A stretch of 64,000 nucleotides of DNA from Neospora caninum Liverpool (Eukaryota > Apicomplexa > Conoidasida > Eucoccidiorida > Sarcocystidae). Every line of letters begins with the position of its first letter. Position 1 is the first letter of the stretch. The stretch is from contig NC_018393.1 in assembly GCF_000208865.1 (NCBI RefSeq), positions 2,684,714 through 2,748,713 of the forward strand, written 5' to 3'. Below, one piece after another: positions 1 through 10,855 of this stretch. A model generated the notes under the pieces. That model worked only from the letters and a program-made list of their open reading frames with translations, was not told the origin of the DNA and searched no databases. The translations under genes and the position numbers were made by a program.

Positions 1-344
1 AGAGAAGACTTCTCAGCGATAACATAATAGTGTCCCAACGACGTTTGTGCAGATACACATATACTTGTGCGGATACTCATTCCGGGATGCAGCCGCATCC
101 TCACGAGACTTGCAACCGTACACACACGCCGCCCGCGGGGGACGACGGGGGCACCTTCAGTTACACGTGAAAAACTGTCCAGCACGCATACACATGCTGA
201 TGGTCGAAACCAGTCACGCATCGGCGTTGAAAACGATGTGACAGTGCAGAACGCTAAAAACATCTAAGCACATGAAATATATGCACGCACAAAGATCGCG
301 AGCGATGGGTGACTTCTGTTCTGTAGGGGGTGTGAGTTGAGTAC
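1..344 (-). other. Partial intron of the AFG3-type gene
   Basis: The donor after exon 2 reads CAG|GTAC on the minus strand at 344. No continuation of the AAA domain is visible in any minus-strand frame between 1 and 344, so this stretch is read as intron running off the window. Confidence 0.6.
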
Positions 345-2369
345 CTGGAAATTTTCCATTTTCTCAATGAAGCTTTCGGCGCTCAGTCCTGTCCGGAACC
401 GGACGACGGCTTTGTGTGGAGGGAGCGCGAGGCCAGTGAAGACTCCCCTCTCCGTGCCCGCGTTCGCAGAAGGAAAGGAGACGCTTCCATTAACTGGCGA
501 GGCAGCCCCTGCCTCGCCAGGCGCAGGCCCCCCGGGCGTCGCCGTTCCCGGGGGGGAGACGTAGACGATCGCGCGGCACTCGCCTCGGTCTCCGAGAACT
601 TCGACGCGTTCCACTAAACCGTTTGCCACGTACTTGGACAAAAACTCCTGCGCAGCACGAACCAAACGCACAAACCTACACTCCTTTCTTTCTCGCAAGG
701 ACGCTTTGCCTGCACTGTGCTCACACGCCTACGCCGAAGGGGCACGTCAATCTGCGCGCCCGCTGTCGGAGCCGAGGTGGACCGGCATGGCCTCCCTGGA
801 CAGCCTGCAAGCACGGCGCGCATTCCCGTCTCTGTCGCCTGTTCTTCCTCGCTTCTGTGTCTGTGCCCTCTGTACCTGCATGGACATTTCCTCTCTTCTG
901 GATTTGAGAAGAGAATAGACGAAGAACGTCGACAGACCGAACCAGGCAAACAACTTGAGCATTTCCCGCTGAATGGCGCCGAGGCTGCCAGGGGGCGGCG
1001 GCGGAGGAGGAGACGGCTCCGGTCGCCTCGGGGGCGAAAACTTCTCCTCTGCCAGGCGTTCCCTCTCCCTCTGCTCATCTGATCGGCCCTGGCCGGCCTT
1101 GCCGTACAGCCGCATTCTGACAGGAGGCGGCGTCGGGATGGTGTCATCCGATTTCCCAGCAGAGGGCCGTGTGCCTTGCTCCTGAGACGACTCCGGGGCC
1201 TTGCTCGTCGGCTGTTCACTGCCTCCCAGTTGCCACCCAAACAGGCCGGTTCTCGGAGGTTGAGGGGAGGCTCTTCCCGTCGACGGCTGCGCCTTCGTGT
1301 CCTCTCTTCCTTCTTTCCGCCTCTCGCTCGCTTCGCCGTCGGGAATCTCTCGCGGACTCCTCGGAGACTTGGCACTGCGCTTCGGGAAAAAGTTCTCAAA
1401 GCCAACGGGGGGGCGGCCCGAAAACATGAACGCGTCCAGATCGCCTACGAGGGCTGATCCCACCGAGCCAGGCGCGACGAGGCGGCCAGGCAAGGTCGCC
1501 GCATGCGACGGCGCCGGGAGGTGGAGCCGGCCGCGGAGCAGCTGAACGAGGAGGGGAAACCCGAGCGGCCGCCGCGAGTGGAGCGGCTCGGCGGGAGAGA
1601 AGATGGAGGCGAGTCTGGAGGTCGGGTTTCGGGGAGTGCCTCCCCAAGACGGCACAGAGTCGAGGAAGTGTGGCTCATCGTGGCCGCGAACACAGTCCAC
1701 GAGCGCCGGAGAACCGAGATGAGAGGTGGACGCGCGGGGCGCCGCCGCGAGCGGCAGTGCCACGGCAGATGACCTGTCCAGGTCACCGTTTCTCGTGTTT
1801 GAAGAAAGAGAAGAGAACGCGCAGAAGGAGTCACCCGCGGGGGGTCCCGTCCGCCAAGCTCTTTGGGACGCAGAGGGAACAGCGCCCGCTGGGAGGCAGC
1901 GGAGGGGTTGAGTTGGAGAACGGGACGAATACGAGACCGAGGAAAGGGAGAGAAGAGACGGAAGCGTTTTTGACAGACGCTGAGAAGGGAAAGTCAAAGC
2001 GTCAGGAGCTGGAGGGAACAAGGACAGCGCAGATGCTTGCTCTTGGGTCGGCTTTCCCCGTCCTCCGGAAAGACCAGTTGTTGATGCAAGTCGACGGACG
2101 CACCTGTCGCGTTGCTCATTCCACACCCGCCCTCCCTCTCCATTGTGTTTTCCGGATACGTGGTGGGCATTCAGCAGGCACGCGTGTGAGCCGACGCCTC
2201 GCACGAAAGACGCGGGATAAGCACTAGCACACCGTCCACCGAGCGGCAGGCGCGCAATACGGTTCGCGTGTACGCAGAGAACAGGTGACAGTGAAGAACA
2301 CAGGGAAGGGGTGGGGGAGGTCGCGCGAGTTCTAGACCCCCCCCGATGCAGAAGGAAAAGTGCTCTCAT
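345..2369 (-). CDS. AFG3: Mitochondrial m-AAA protease (AFG3/paraplegin type), 5' part only
   Basis: This is the N-terminal part of an ATP-dependent zinc metalloprotease of the mitochondrial inner membrane; the AAA and M41 peptidase exons are off the left edge. Exon 1 is 876-2369 (498 codons) and exon 2 is 345-647 (101 codons), joined in phase 0 by GT-AG sites. The N-terminal ~310 residues are Ser/Arg/Pro-rich, as expected of a transit region, and are the least certain part. Near residue 319 the motif PPVGFENFFPK matches the PPxGFExxFP motif of AFG3L2. A membrane segment follows at about 472-489. Exon 2 encodes the FtsH extracellular domain, opening with EFLSKYVANGLVERVEV and ending with SAESFIEKMENFQ, interrupted by a ~40-residue Gly/Ala/Pro-rich insert. 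The start at 2369 is the first in-frame ATG; the only later one in exon 1 before the PPxGF motif is at 1427. Family assignment is firm; the exact N terminus is not. Confidence 0.85.
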
Positions 2370-5300
2370 GACAGAAGCCAGGAGACGGAAAACGTGCGGT
2401 CATCCACCGCGTGCCCGTTCCCCCGACTGAGCCTGCTGTCCGAGTTCCGGGGGCGGCACGCAGGACGGAAATCGGAGAGGACAGCGAAGCGCCGAAGAAC
2501 CAAAGACTGGATGGAAGAAAGCGGGAGAGCGAGTTACAGGGGGACGCCCAGAAGTGCGCGCTCGCTCTGGCGCCGAAAATGTGCCGAGAACCCACTGTAC
2601 GCGCAAGGCGTCGAAAAGGTGGGGCACAGGAAAAGAAAAGAAAGTAAAGCTAGGAATACGAAATCAAAGCCTTTCGCGCCCGTCCAGGCACGCGGTCACG
2701 CCTGTAAAGTCAAAAAAAAAACCAGGCGGGTGAGAGTGAAAGCATACCCTGAGAAAAAGCGAAGGTCGTCTGCCGCTTGGCAAAGACCGCTTCAGTGACC
2801 AAGACGTTCTCCACGAAGCTTCATACAAGACGCTGGTGAGAAAAGCAGCTTCCAAGAACTTTCAACGCCGCTCCTCGATTTTCGTGCCTTTCCACGTAAA
2901 AAGACCGCAAATACGGCTTCGCTGGCACGTTTTCCCCAGCATGCAGCAGCACAGCATTCGCAGAGGCGAGCTTCCCGGAAAGTCGTCCGCTCCAAGGCAG
3001 GTAATCCATTTTTTGGCGTTTTCTACATCTAAGGGACTACCAACAAAAAGAATGCACAACGGAAGTGGCAATAACGGTGCGTGTCCACAGGACAACGACA
3101 GTTGTTTGCGTATGTGGACTAAAGCCGCGAGTCGAACACTGCACGGGGGGGACTAGACCGCCGCGTGCGGGAGGGACAAGGAACCGCATGCGCAGTCCTT
3201 GGAGCCTTAAAAGGTGGTGAGTCCTGTCTTTAACCTGGTTTCTGCATGAGAACACCGTCTATTAAAACTTGAATAAGATTCCCTCCCAGTTGCGCAAATA
3301 TTTTCCAGGAGGCGCATGCCACATGACTCGGAGCGCAGCTAGGACAGAGCACAATCGTGTCTAGCAGCTTCATGCGTTCAGTGTCTGAACGTATTTGCAG
3401 GCCGATGAGCCGTGACGTATCAGCCCACGCTCGAATGATGATAGCACGTTAAAGGTGGTTCTTTTCACTTGCTAGTGCCTGGACATGCTTTTAGTCCCTT
3501 AGCATGGAAGGAATCGGTGAAACTTCCACTACAAATGTCAGTCGGGCCTCGTAGTGCGGCCAGCACTCCAGCCTGGTGATGGTTGCAATGGCAGAGAGCG
3601 GGCTACTGGCAAGATCTAGGTCAGGATTCTTTTTGGCTTGGATAAGACTCGACCGTACACTGATTACACGAGGCATCCCTGGGTTAGGAAGTCTCTTCTT
3701 CCAAATATATTTCATGGAAAACCTAAAATTCGCATATTCGATTGTCATTTAGCCGCAGCATACCATGCCTCAGGAAACTGGTGGCGTATTTGCGGCTCCA
3801 CGAACAAGTCCTGTTATGCAGCTAGGTCGGTTCGATGCCTCACCAAAAGATGCGGTGAGGCACCTTACAGTGGCTTTCGATGACAGAACGCACCCAGAAG
3901 GAACGTCGATGTCGGCATGGGGAGCTTGCACGCTTATCGAGAAATACGGATGATGACGGGACGATTTCAGTTCTGTCACACCCTTTGGTAGCGACGTCAC
4001 TACATACGCGGAAAGGCCAAAGTGTGCAGAAGCCCACCAGTCGTCGTCACTACATACGCGGGACGGCCAAAGTGTGCGGAAGCCCACCAGTAGGAACCAA
4101 CAAGGTGACTCTCATTCTCATTTCCCCAATATGACCTGTCTTTCAGGACGTCAGTTAAGAAAACACGTTTGCAGAGCTCTAGAGAGGTTCACAGTTTCAC
4201 AGATACTTTCGACCTGTCTGTAGGCGATAAAGTGACTTCATAACCCACGCACTAATTGATTGACTTGGTCGCTATTGAAGACGGTGGAGACTGGATATTG
4301 AATGGTGAAGCGGATTTTGTGCAAATGCATTCTGCCACCGACAGTGGGGAAAGCTCTGTAATTCCCATTGTGCCACCAATGAACAAGACTAGCACAAGCA
4401 GTGGCATGCCATTGCATTTGGGTTGTACACCTCCCCGTCGGTAAGAGGCAGAAAGAGGTCTACCATCTGGTGCTTAGTATCGGCGCTGAACTAGTCAATG
4501 CTCTCATTGAGGCGGATACGTGCAGCAACCCTGCGCGAAGGAAGTCAAATACATGGCCCTGTCTATGATGAAAATGAGCAGATAATTCGGGAACACCCTC
4601 ATGCTTATTCTTGATTACTGTTTCTCCAGTAGCCAAAGAACCAGATTCACTTCTATGGATTTTTTTGACCGTGACAAGAGTATTGAAGTAACAATGAGGC
4701 ACGCTCATTCCGCGTTGAAAATATGCGTATCGCGTGTCAGCCACTTTGTTTCTCATTCTGTGACAGACAGATTCTTCCGTTTGCCTGCGTTACCGAGTCG
4801 AAAAGAAACCTCCACAATGGCGGTGGTTCTATTGGCAGAAGTGAATAGGCTGTTTTTCTTCAACGTAGCTCGCCGAAAACGCACAACTCGGCGGAGCGCA
4901 GAAGTGATTATCACTATGGGCACTAGCGCAAGATAAATGCCGCGACGTCTCTTCGAACAGCTCCGAAGTACGTGGTATGCACCCCTTCCAATGGAGGCAT
5001 CAGCAGGCTCTCGTATCTGTGTGCTTTCGTGCTGATATGAAAACATCGTGATTATCCTAACAGAGCGCCTCATTGAGTAAGAGAGCCAATCGCAATGTAG
5101 CCGCTGTAACATACGCAATCCTGAACATAGCAAATGTTGGTGAAAGCGTATGCACACGAAGGTCCTCAGTGTGAGCCCCACTAATTCACAGATGTCACTT
5201 CCGTGAGGCTGACAGGATCAGGGAGGTGAAGTTTTCCACTTCTTAACTTCTCTCAGCTCCAACGCATGAGTGACTGTTAGGCCTTCATGCACTTCCCCGC

Positions 5301-5797
5301 TGCGCTACCATGCGAAGAAACAACTTTCGAGACGAGACAACGCATAAAACGCCGCCCGAAGCAGGTCAGAGAGTAGAGCAGCTACAACGTAACGAGAGAA
5401 GTGCGCATACAGTCGAATGAAGCCGGCAACAATACACTCGTAGCAGTAGGGGTGCGAATGGATAATCTATCGTTTCGGCAATTCGAAGGCATGCACAGGA
5501 AGGCGGATTTGTTCTAGCCACAGATCCAGTCCACGACCCAACCATCCGAAAGCGTAGGCATACAGCGGTCGCACAAACGAAAAACAGAGCTCTTCTGTTC
5601 ACAACACGACACAGACGACACATGCTTTGACACACCAAAGCCAGACACGGTTGTCACACCATATTCCTAGGTACCGAACTACGTCACCATCAAATCCCCC
5701 AGGCTTCTGTCAGAACGTCACATCGAATACCCGATACGGGCGTACAGGGACGCCTGCAACTAGTTCAAAAATATATCCACTGGATTGTCTTTGCCGC
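2370..5797. other. Gene-poor spacer
   Basis: I see no conserved coding sequence on either strand. Base composition becomes visibly less GC-rich from about 2.8 kb onward. The only structure found is a two-copy 50-bp direct repeat near 4.0 kb. The first ~400 bases next to 2369 may hold the 5' UTR and promoter of the AFG3-type gene. Confidence 0.5.
3994..4090. repeat. 50-bp direct repeat, two copies
   Basis: The segment beginning CGTCACTACATACGCGG and ending AAGCCCACCAG occurs twice head to tail with a period of 50 bp. The copies differ at about five positions. It lies in apparently non-coding DNA. Confidence 0.85.
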
Positions 5798-8281
5798 TCA
5801 AGGAACGTATGTGCCCCTCACCACCGCACGTCGCTGAGCTTTACGTTTGTTCCTCTCACGCTTCAGCTCTTTATACAGGCTACGCTCGTGAACGTTAGAT
5901 TCCCAATCTTGCATCGACCTCAGGAGCCGCCACCATGCCAACATCCTCAACGCACCAGCCACAGTTGGAAATCCTAGCGCTCCGAAAATAACACTAGCAG
6001 CAAACGTCTTCAACCCCCTCAAACGAGCCGGCTCTTCCGGTCGCATGACAGTCTCGTCGTTGACGGATTCGTCTGTTTCGTCGCGCAACCAGCGTTGCCT
6101 CCGACGTCCCATCTGTCCCCTGCCAACCTCGTTTGCGGGTACATGACCACTGCTGCCGCCCTCTCCAGGTTGATTCAATGCGAGGTATGGGGGTGCGCGT
6201 CCGTTACCATCAGGAAAAGACTCTCTCGGTATAGGTGGTGGATACCCAGGCATCCTGGGCCCAGGCGCGGTTTGCTGCGGGTATGGGTGCGGCACTGCCC
6301 CTCCATAACCGTCCCTAGGCTGTTCGGCGTGTCGTCGCGGTGATTCTCCCTCGTCGGCGCTGGAAAGAGAGTTATACAAGGTCGTGCCCGTTAATGGCCG
6401 AACCGGAGGACGATGCGGTGGCCCCGCAAGCCCATCAAAGCCATCTTCCGGCAGGGGATACTCGGTTTGACCAACCCGATACGGTGTGAATTCCTTCGGA
6501 GGAGACAGAAAATTGTATGGCCCTGGACGATGGTCACCCTGCCGCCCTCGGTCAAGATCTCCTGAGCTCGATTCCTCCTGTTCCTCGTCCTGATGCCATT
6601 CCGGATCCGAGAAGTCGTTTCGAGCCGACTGACTTCCGACATCACCTGGTTGCCGTCCTCGAGGAACCATATCTGCAGCCAGCGCTCCAGCTGGCAGAGC
6701 CAGGAGAATGTAGACCGGGCAAAATAGCCTCATAATGAATCTCTCCTCTCTACCGAGCAACGGACAGCGAGGAAGAACACGGTGCAATCACATGTACTCG
6801 TTAATGTGGGAACACATGTAGGCCCGCGCGACACCTATCCAAAGCCGGCGACAAGGACGTCAATCGCCGCTGCTACTACACGGACGGCTGACTCAAGGCT
6901 CCGTAAGGTGTCGGTAGTCGAGGCTCTCGCCCGCAAACACACAAAAACGCATTTAGCGGAAGTTGGCACTGCACTATTCGACCGCCGAAAATCCCGAGTC
7001 GAAACGATGCTAAGAAGGATACAAATGTGCAGCACGCGGTGTCCGGTCGCTCTGGTATTTGAGTACGTCGCATCACCACTGGAATCGTGAACCCCGTCCT
7101 GAGTTGCTGAGGCGGACCGTGGTCCCCATCGTCCGAGAAACCCGATACGTTTCACCAAGCGACGCAGGGGGGTCGAGGTCGACCAAAGTAGAAATTTATG
7201 CGTTGGCGTCTAGATATGAAGCCACAACTGCGTATTTTGGAGTGGTCGAACTCTTCAGCTTTCCTGTTCTGTAACTGAGGCCTAAAGCCGCGTGTCTATC
7301 CGTTTCGCAGCAGTGCCCTTATCTGGCCGTTCAGAGCACTGCAGTAACGGTACCTCATAAACCACCGTGTCAGCACGCACCGCCCACGTGAGTTCGCCTG
7401 GCTACGGCGACGGCTGCCGCGGAGACGCGAAGGAATCAGGAGGGGCAGACAAATGTAGCGACGGCGTGAGAGACAACGTGGGGTTTTGGGGGGTCTTGCC
7501 GACTACGTCAGCTCAGTGAACTTGTGTTCTCCACGTTACACCCCGTCTACACACTCGGTGGTGGCCGCCAATTTTCTGTTTTTCCACTGACCTAAAACCC
7601 TAGGCAAGACGAAGGTACGCAAAATCGCCTGCATTCCATCTTGGAAACGAGTCAGTAGTATGCATCGCGTTTTCATACAAACGCCTGTTCGTTGGCTTCG
7701 CGGGGCGCACCCATTGCCAACCCCGTTCCAGCCTTGTTGTGCCGTCAGGTAGTCGGATAATCGGCTGCCGTAATTTTCCTCGACGCCTTACGTTCGGACT
7801 ATTCTGTTCCGACACACTTTCGGGCGTTCGAGAGCAAAACGGTTTCCGCCCTGTTTCCTCGAAGCTTCGTTAATAACGACGTCTGAGCACGGCCCCTGAC
7901 ATGCTTCGCCTACCCCGAAATCTGTCGCTTGCCCGTATTCCATCAACGGAAGTAGGACTTTTCGTCTTTCGATACAGACTCGGAAATCCCAACGAATCAA
8001 GGGACATCTGCAGCGAGGTGATGGGGATCTCTCAACTGAAGCCATGACGACTTCGCCTAATTCCACGTCGGTGAAGACTTCTTTCTAGCCGAGGCTTGGG
8101 AATAACAAACGGACACTAGCAGCTGTCTAGCAAAACTTCTAGCCGGCCAAAGGTTCAGCGGTGTTTATTGGAGGTCGTAGTGTCCACACAGTGCAGAAAA
8201 TCGCAACGCTCCATCAAATACCAGGCAGTGTCTTAACGAGCAATAAATCTTAACAGTCTATCAAGGTGGAAGGTAGCAAGC
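5750..8281. repeat. Large tandem duplication, unit A
   Basis: This ~2.5 kb unit matches 8321-10855 at an offset of 2571-2573 bases. From about 5999 to 8050 the copies differ at only a handful of sites, including one 2-base indel near 7392. The last ~220 bases differ by several percent. The first ~250 bases, which encode the C terminus of the gene and its 3' flank, are far more divergent. Confidence 0.95.
5798..6733 (-). CDS. Secreted hypothetical protein, tandem copy A
   Basis: Single-exon gene of 311 residues. It starts at the ATG at 6733, which opens directly into a signal peptide (MRLFCPVYILLALPAGALAA); an in-frame TTG 54 bases upstream is not a credible start. The mature part is hydrophilic and rich in Pro, Gly, Glu and Arg, with no domain I recognise. 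Near the C terminus a hydrophobic stretch (starting GLKTFAASVIFGALGFPTV) leads into an Ala-Trp-Trp-Arg segment and a strongly basic Lys/Arg tail. The layout (cleaved signal, disordered body, one possible membrane helix, basic tail) resembles coccidian dense-granule or similar secreted proteins, but that is inference from architecture only. A near-identical paralogue lies 2571 bases downstream in window coordinates. Confidence 0.7.
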   Translation of the reverse strand: MRLFCPVYILLALPAGALAADMVPRGRQPGDVGSQSARNDFSDPEWHQDEEQEESSSGDLDRGRQGDHRPGPYNFLSPPKEFTPYRVGQTEYPLPEDGFDGLAGPPHRPPVRPLTGTTLYNSLSSADEGESPRRHAEQPRDGYGGAVPHPYPQQTAPGPRMPGYPPPIPRESFPDGNGRAPPYLALNQPGEGGSSGHVPANEVGRGQMGRRRQRWLRDETDESVNDETVMRPEEPARLRGLKTFAASVIFGALGFPTVAGALRMLAWWRLLRSMQDWESNVHERSLYKELKRERNKRKAQRRAVVRGTYVP

Positions 8282-8368
8282 GACGGTTTGCTCCCACACA
8301 GAGCATTCGGGCGCACAGTGGCGCCTGCAACTGGTGCAAGAATATATCCACTGGATTGATTTTGGCGC
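6734..8368. other. Spacer upstream of copy A
   Basis: This holds the 5' flank of the copy A gene (to about 8281) and a ~40-base junction between the two duplicated units. Short minus-strand ORFs at 7600-7815 and 7788-8066 are conserved in unit B, but only as part of the general near-identity of the repeat, so this does not show that they code. No promoter element is firmly recognised. Confidence 0.5.
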
Positions 8369-10855
8369 TCAAGAACCGTCTGTATCTCTCACAACCGCAC
8401 GCCGCTGAGCTTTACGTTTTTCTCTCGCGCGTCTCCACTTTCTATCCATCTCACGGTGCTTTATTCTTCTGGCCCAATCTTTTAACGAGCTCAGGAGGCG
8501 CCACCATGCCACAAACCTCAGTACAGCTCCAAGCACTGGAAACCCTCCTGTTCCCAACAGCACACTCGCAGCAAACGTCTTCAACCCCCTCAAACAAGCC
8601 GGCTCTTCCGGTCGCATGACAGTCTCGTCGTTGACGGATTCGTCTGTTTCGTCGCGCAACCAGCGTTGCCTCCGACGTCCCATCTGTCCCCTGCCAACCT
8701 CGTTTGCGGGTACATGACCACTGCTGCCGCCCTCTCCAGGTTGATTCAATGCGAGGTATGGGGGTGCGCGTCCGTTACCATCAGGAAAAGACTCTCTCGG
8801 TATAGGTGGTGGATACCCAGGCATCCTGGGCCCAGGCGCGGTTTGCTGCGGGTATGGGTGCGGCATTGCCCCTCCATAACCGTCCCTAGGCTGTTCGGCG
8901 TGTCGTCGCGGTGATTCTCCCTCGTCGGCGCTGGAAAGAGGGTTATACAAGGTCGTGCCCGTTAATGGCCGAACCGGAGGACGATGCGGTGGCCCCGCAA
9001 GCCCATCAAAGCCATCTTCCGGCAGGGGATACTCGGTTTGACCAACCCGATACGGTGTGAATTCCTTCGGAGGAGACAGAAAATTGTATGGCCCTGGACG
9101 ATGGTCACCCTGCCGCCCTCGGTCAAGATCTCCTGAGCTCGATTCCTCCTGTTCCTCGTCCTGATGCCATTCCGGATCCGAGAAGTCGTTTCGAGCCGAC
9201 TGACTTCCGACATCACCTGGTTGCCGTCCTCGAGGAACCATATCTGCAGCCAGCGCTCCAGCTGGCAGAGCCAGGAGAATGTAGACCGGGCAAAATAGCC
9301 TCATAATGAATCTCTCCTCTCTACCGAGCAACGGACAGCGAGGAAGAACACGGTGCAATCACATGTACTCGTTAATGTGGGAACACATGTAGGCCCGCGC
9401 GACACCTATCCAAAGCCGGCGACAAGGACGTCAATCGCCGCTGCTACTACACGGACGGCTGACTCAAGGCTCCGTAAGGTGTCGGTAGTCGAGGCTCTCG
9501 CCCGCAAACACACAAAAACGCATTTAGCGGAAGTTGGCACTGCACTATTCGACCGCCGAAAATCCCGAGTCGAAACGTTGCTAAGAAGGATACAAATGTG
9601 CAGCACGCGGTGTCCGGTCGCTCTGGTATTTGAGTACGTCGCATCACCACTGGAATCGTGAACCCCGTCCTGAGTTGCTGAGGCGGACCGTGGTCCCCAT
9701 CGTCCGAGAAACCCGATACGTTTCACCAAGCGACGCAGGGGGGTCGAGGTCGACCAAAGTAGAAATTTATGCGTTGGCGTCTAGATATGAAGCCACAACT
9801 GCGTATTTTGGAGTGGTCGAATTCTTCAGCTTTCCTGTTCTGTAACTGAGGCCTAAAGCCGCGTGTCTATCCGTTTCGCAGCAGTGCCCTTATCTGGTCG
9901 TTCAGAGCACTGCAGTAACGGTACCTCATAAACCACCGTGTCACCACGCACCGCCCACGTGAGAGTTCGCTTGGCTACGGCGACGGCTGCCGCGGAGACG
10001 CGAAGGAATCAGGAGGGGCAGACAAATGTAGCGACGGCGTGAGAGACAACGTGGGGTTTTGGGGGGTCTTGCCGACTACGTCAGCTCAGTGAACTTGTGT
10101 TCTCCACGTTACACCCCGTCTACACACTCGGTGGTGGCCGCCAATTTTCTGTTTTTCCACTGACCTAAAACCCTAGGCAAGACGAAGGTACGCAAAATCG
10201 CCTGCATTCCATCCTGGAAACGAGTCAGTAGTATGCATCGCGTTTTCATACAAACGCCTGTTCGTTGGCTTCGCGGGGCGCACCCATTGCCAACCCCGTT
10301 CCAGCCTTGTTGTGCCGTCAGGTAGTCGGATAATCGGCTGCCGTAATTTTCCTCGACGCCTTACGTTCGGACTATTCTGTTCCGACACACTTTCGGGCGT
10401 TCGAGAGCAAAACGGTTTCCGCCCTGTTTCCTCGAAGCTTCGTTAATAACGACGTCTGAGCACGGCCCCTGACATGCTTCGCCTACCCCGAAATCTGTCG
10501 CTTGCCCGTATTCCATCAACGGAAGTAGGACTTTTCGTCTTTCGATACAGACTCGGAAATCCCAACGAATCAAGGGACATCTGCAGCGAGGTGATGGGGA
10601 TCTCTCAACTGAAGCCATGACGACTTCGCCTAATTCCGCGTCGGTGAAGATTTCTTTCTAGTCGAGGCTTGGGAATAACCAACGGACACTAGCAGCTGTC
10701 TAGCAAAACTTCTAGCCGGCCAAAGGTTCAGCGGTGTTTATTGGAGATCGTAGTGTCCACACAGTGCAGAAAATCGCAACGCTCTATCGAATACCCGGCA
10801 GTGTCTTAACAAGCAATATATTTTAACAGACTATCAAGGTGGAAGGTTGCAAGTG
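8321..10855. repeat. Large tandem duplication, unit B
   Basis: Second copy of the ~2.5 kb unit at 5750-8281, in the same orientation. Near-identity runs from about 8570 to 10620. The flank at 8321-8569, covering the C-terminal codons of the gene, is clearly diverged from unit A. Confidence 0.95.
8369..9304 (-). CDS. Secreted hypothetical protein, tandem copy B
   Basis: Single-exon gene of 311 residues starting at the ATG at 9304, with the same signal peptide and hydrophilic Pro/Gly-rich body as copy A. Up to about residue 240 it differs from copy A at only about three residues (Ser to Pro, Val to Met, Arg to Cys). From GLKTFAASV onward the two diverge sharply: the hydrophobic segment reads LLGTGGFPVLGAVLRFVAWW here, and the basic tail is rewritten. 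A shared KRKAQRRAVVR block remains near the stop. No frameshift or stop breaks either copy, so both are probably functional. Function is unknown; export from the parasite cell or residence in the vacuole is a guess from architecture. Confidence 0.7.
   Translation of the reverse strand: MRLFCPVYILLALPAGALAADMVPRGRQPGDVGSQSARNDFSDPEWHQDEEQEESSSGDLDRGRQGDHRPGPYNFLSPPKEFTPYRVGQTEYPLPEDGFDGLAGPPHRPPVRPLTGTTLYNPLSSADEGESPRRHAEQPRDGYGGAMPHPYPQQTAPGPRMPGYPPPIPRESFPDGNGRAPPYLALNQPGEGGSSGHVPANEVGRGQMGRRRQRWLRDETDESVNDETVMRPEEPACLRGLKTFAASVLLGTGGFPVLGAVLRFVAWWRLLSSLKDWARRIKHREMDRKWRRAREKRKAQRRAVVRDTDGS

Noticed and set aside
7600..8066. Two short minus-strand frames conserved in both duplicated units
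   Set aside because: Their conservation only reflects the near-identity of the whole repeat; synonymous and other changes are too few to show coding constraint.
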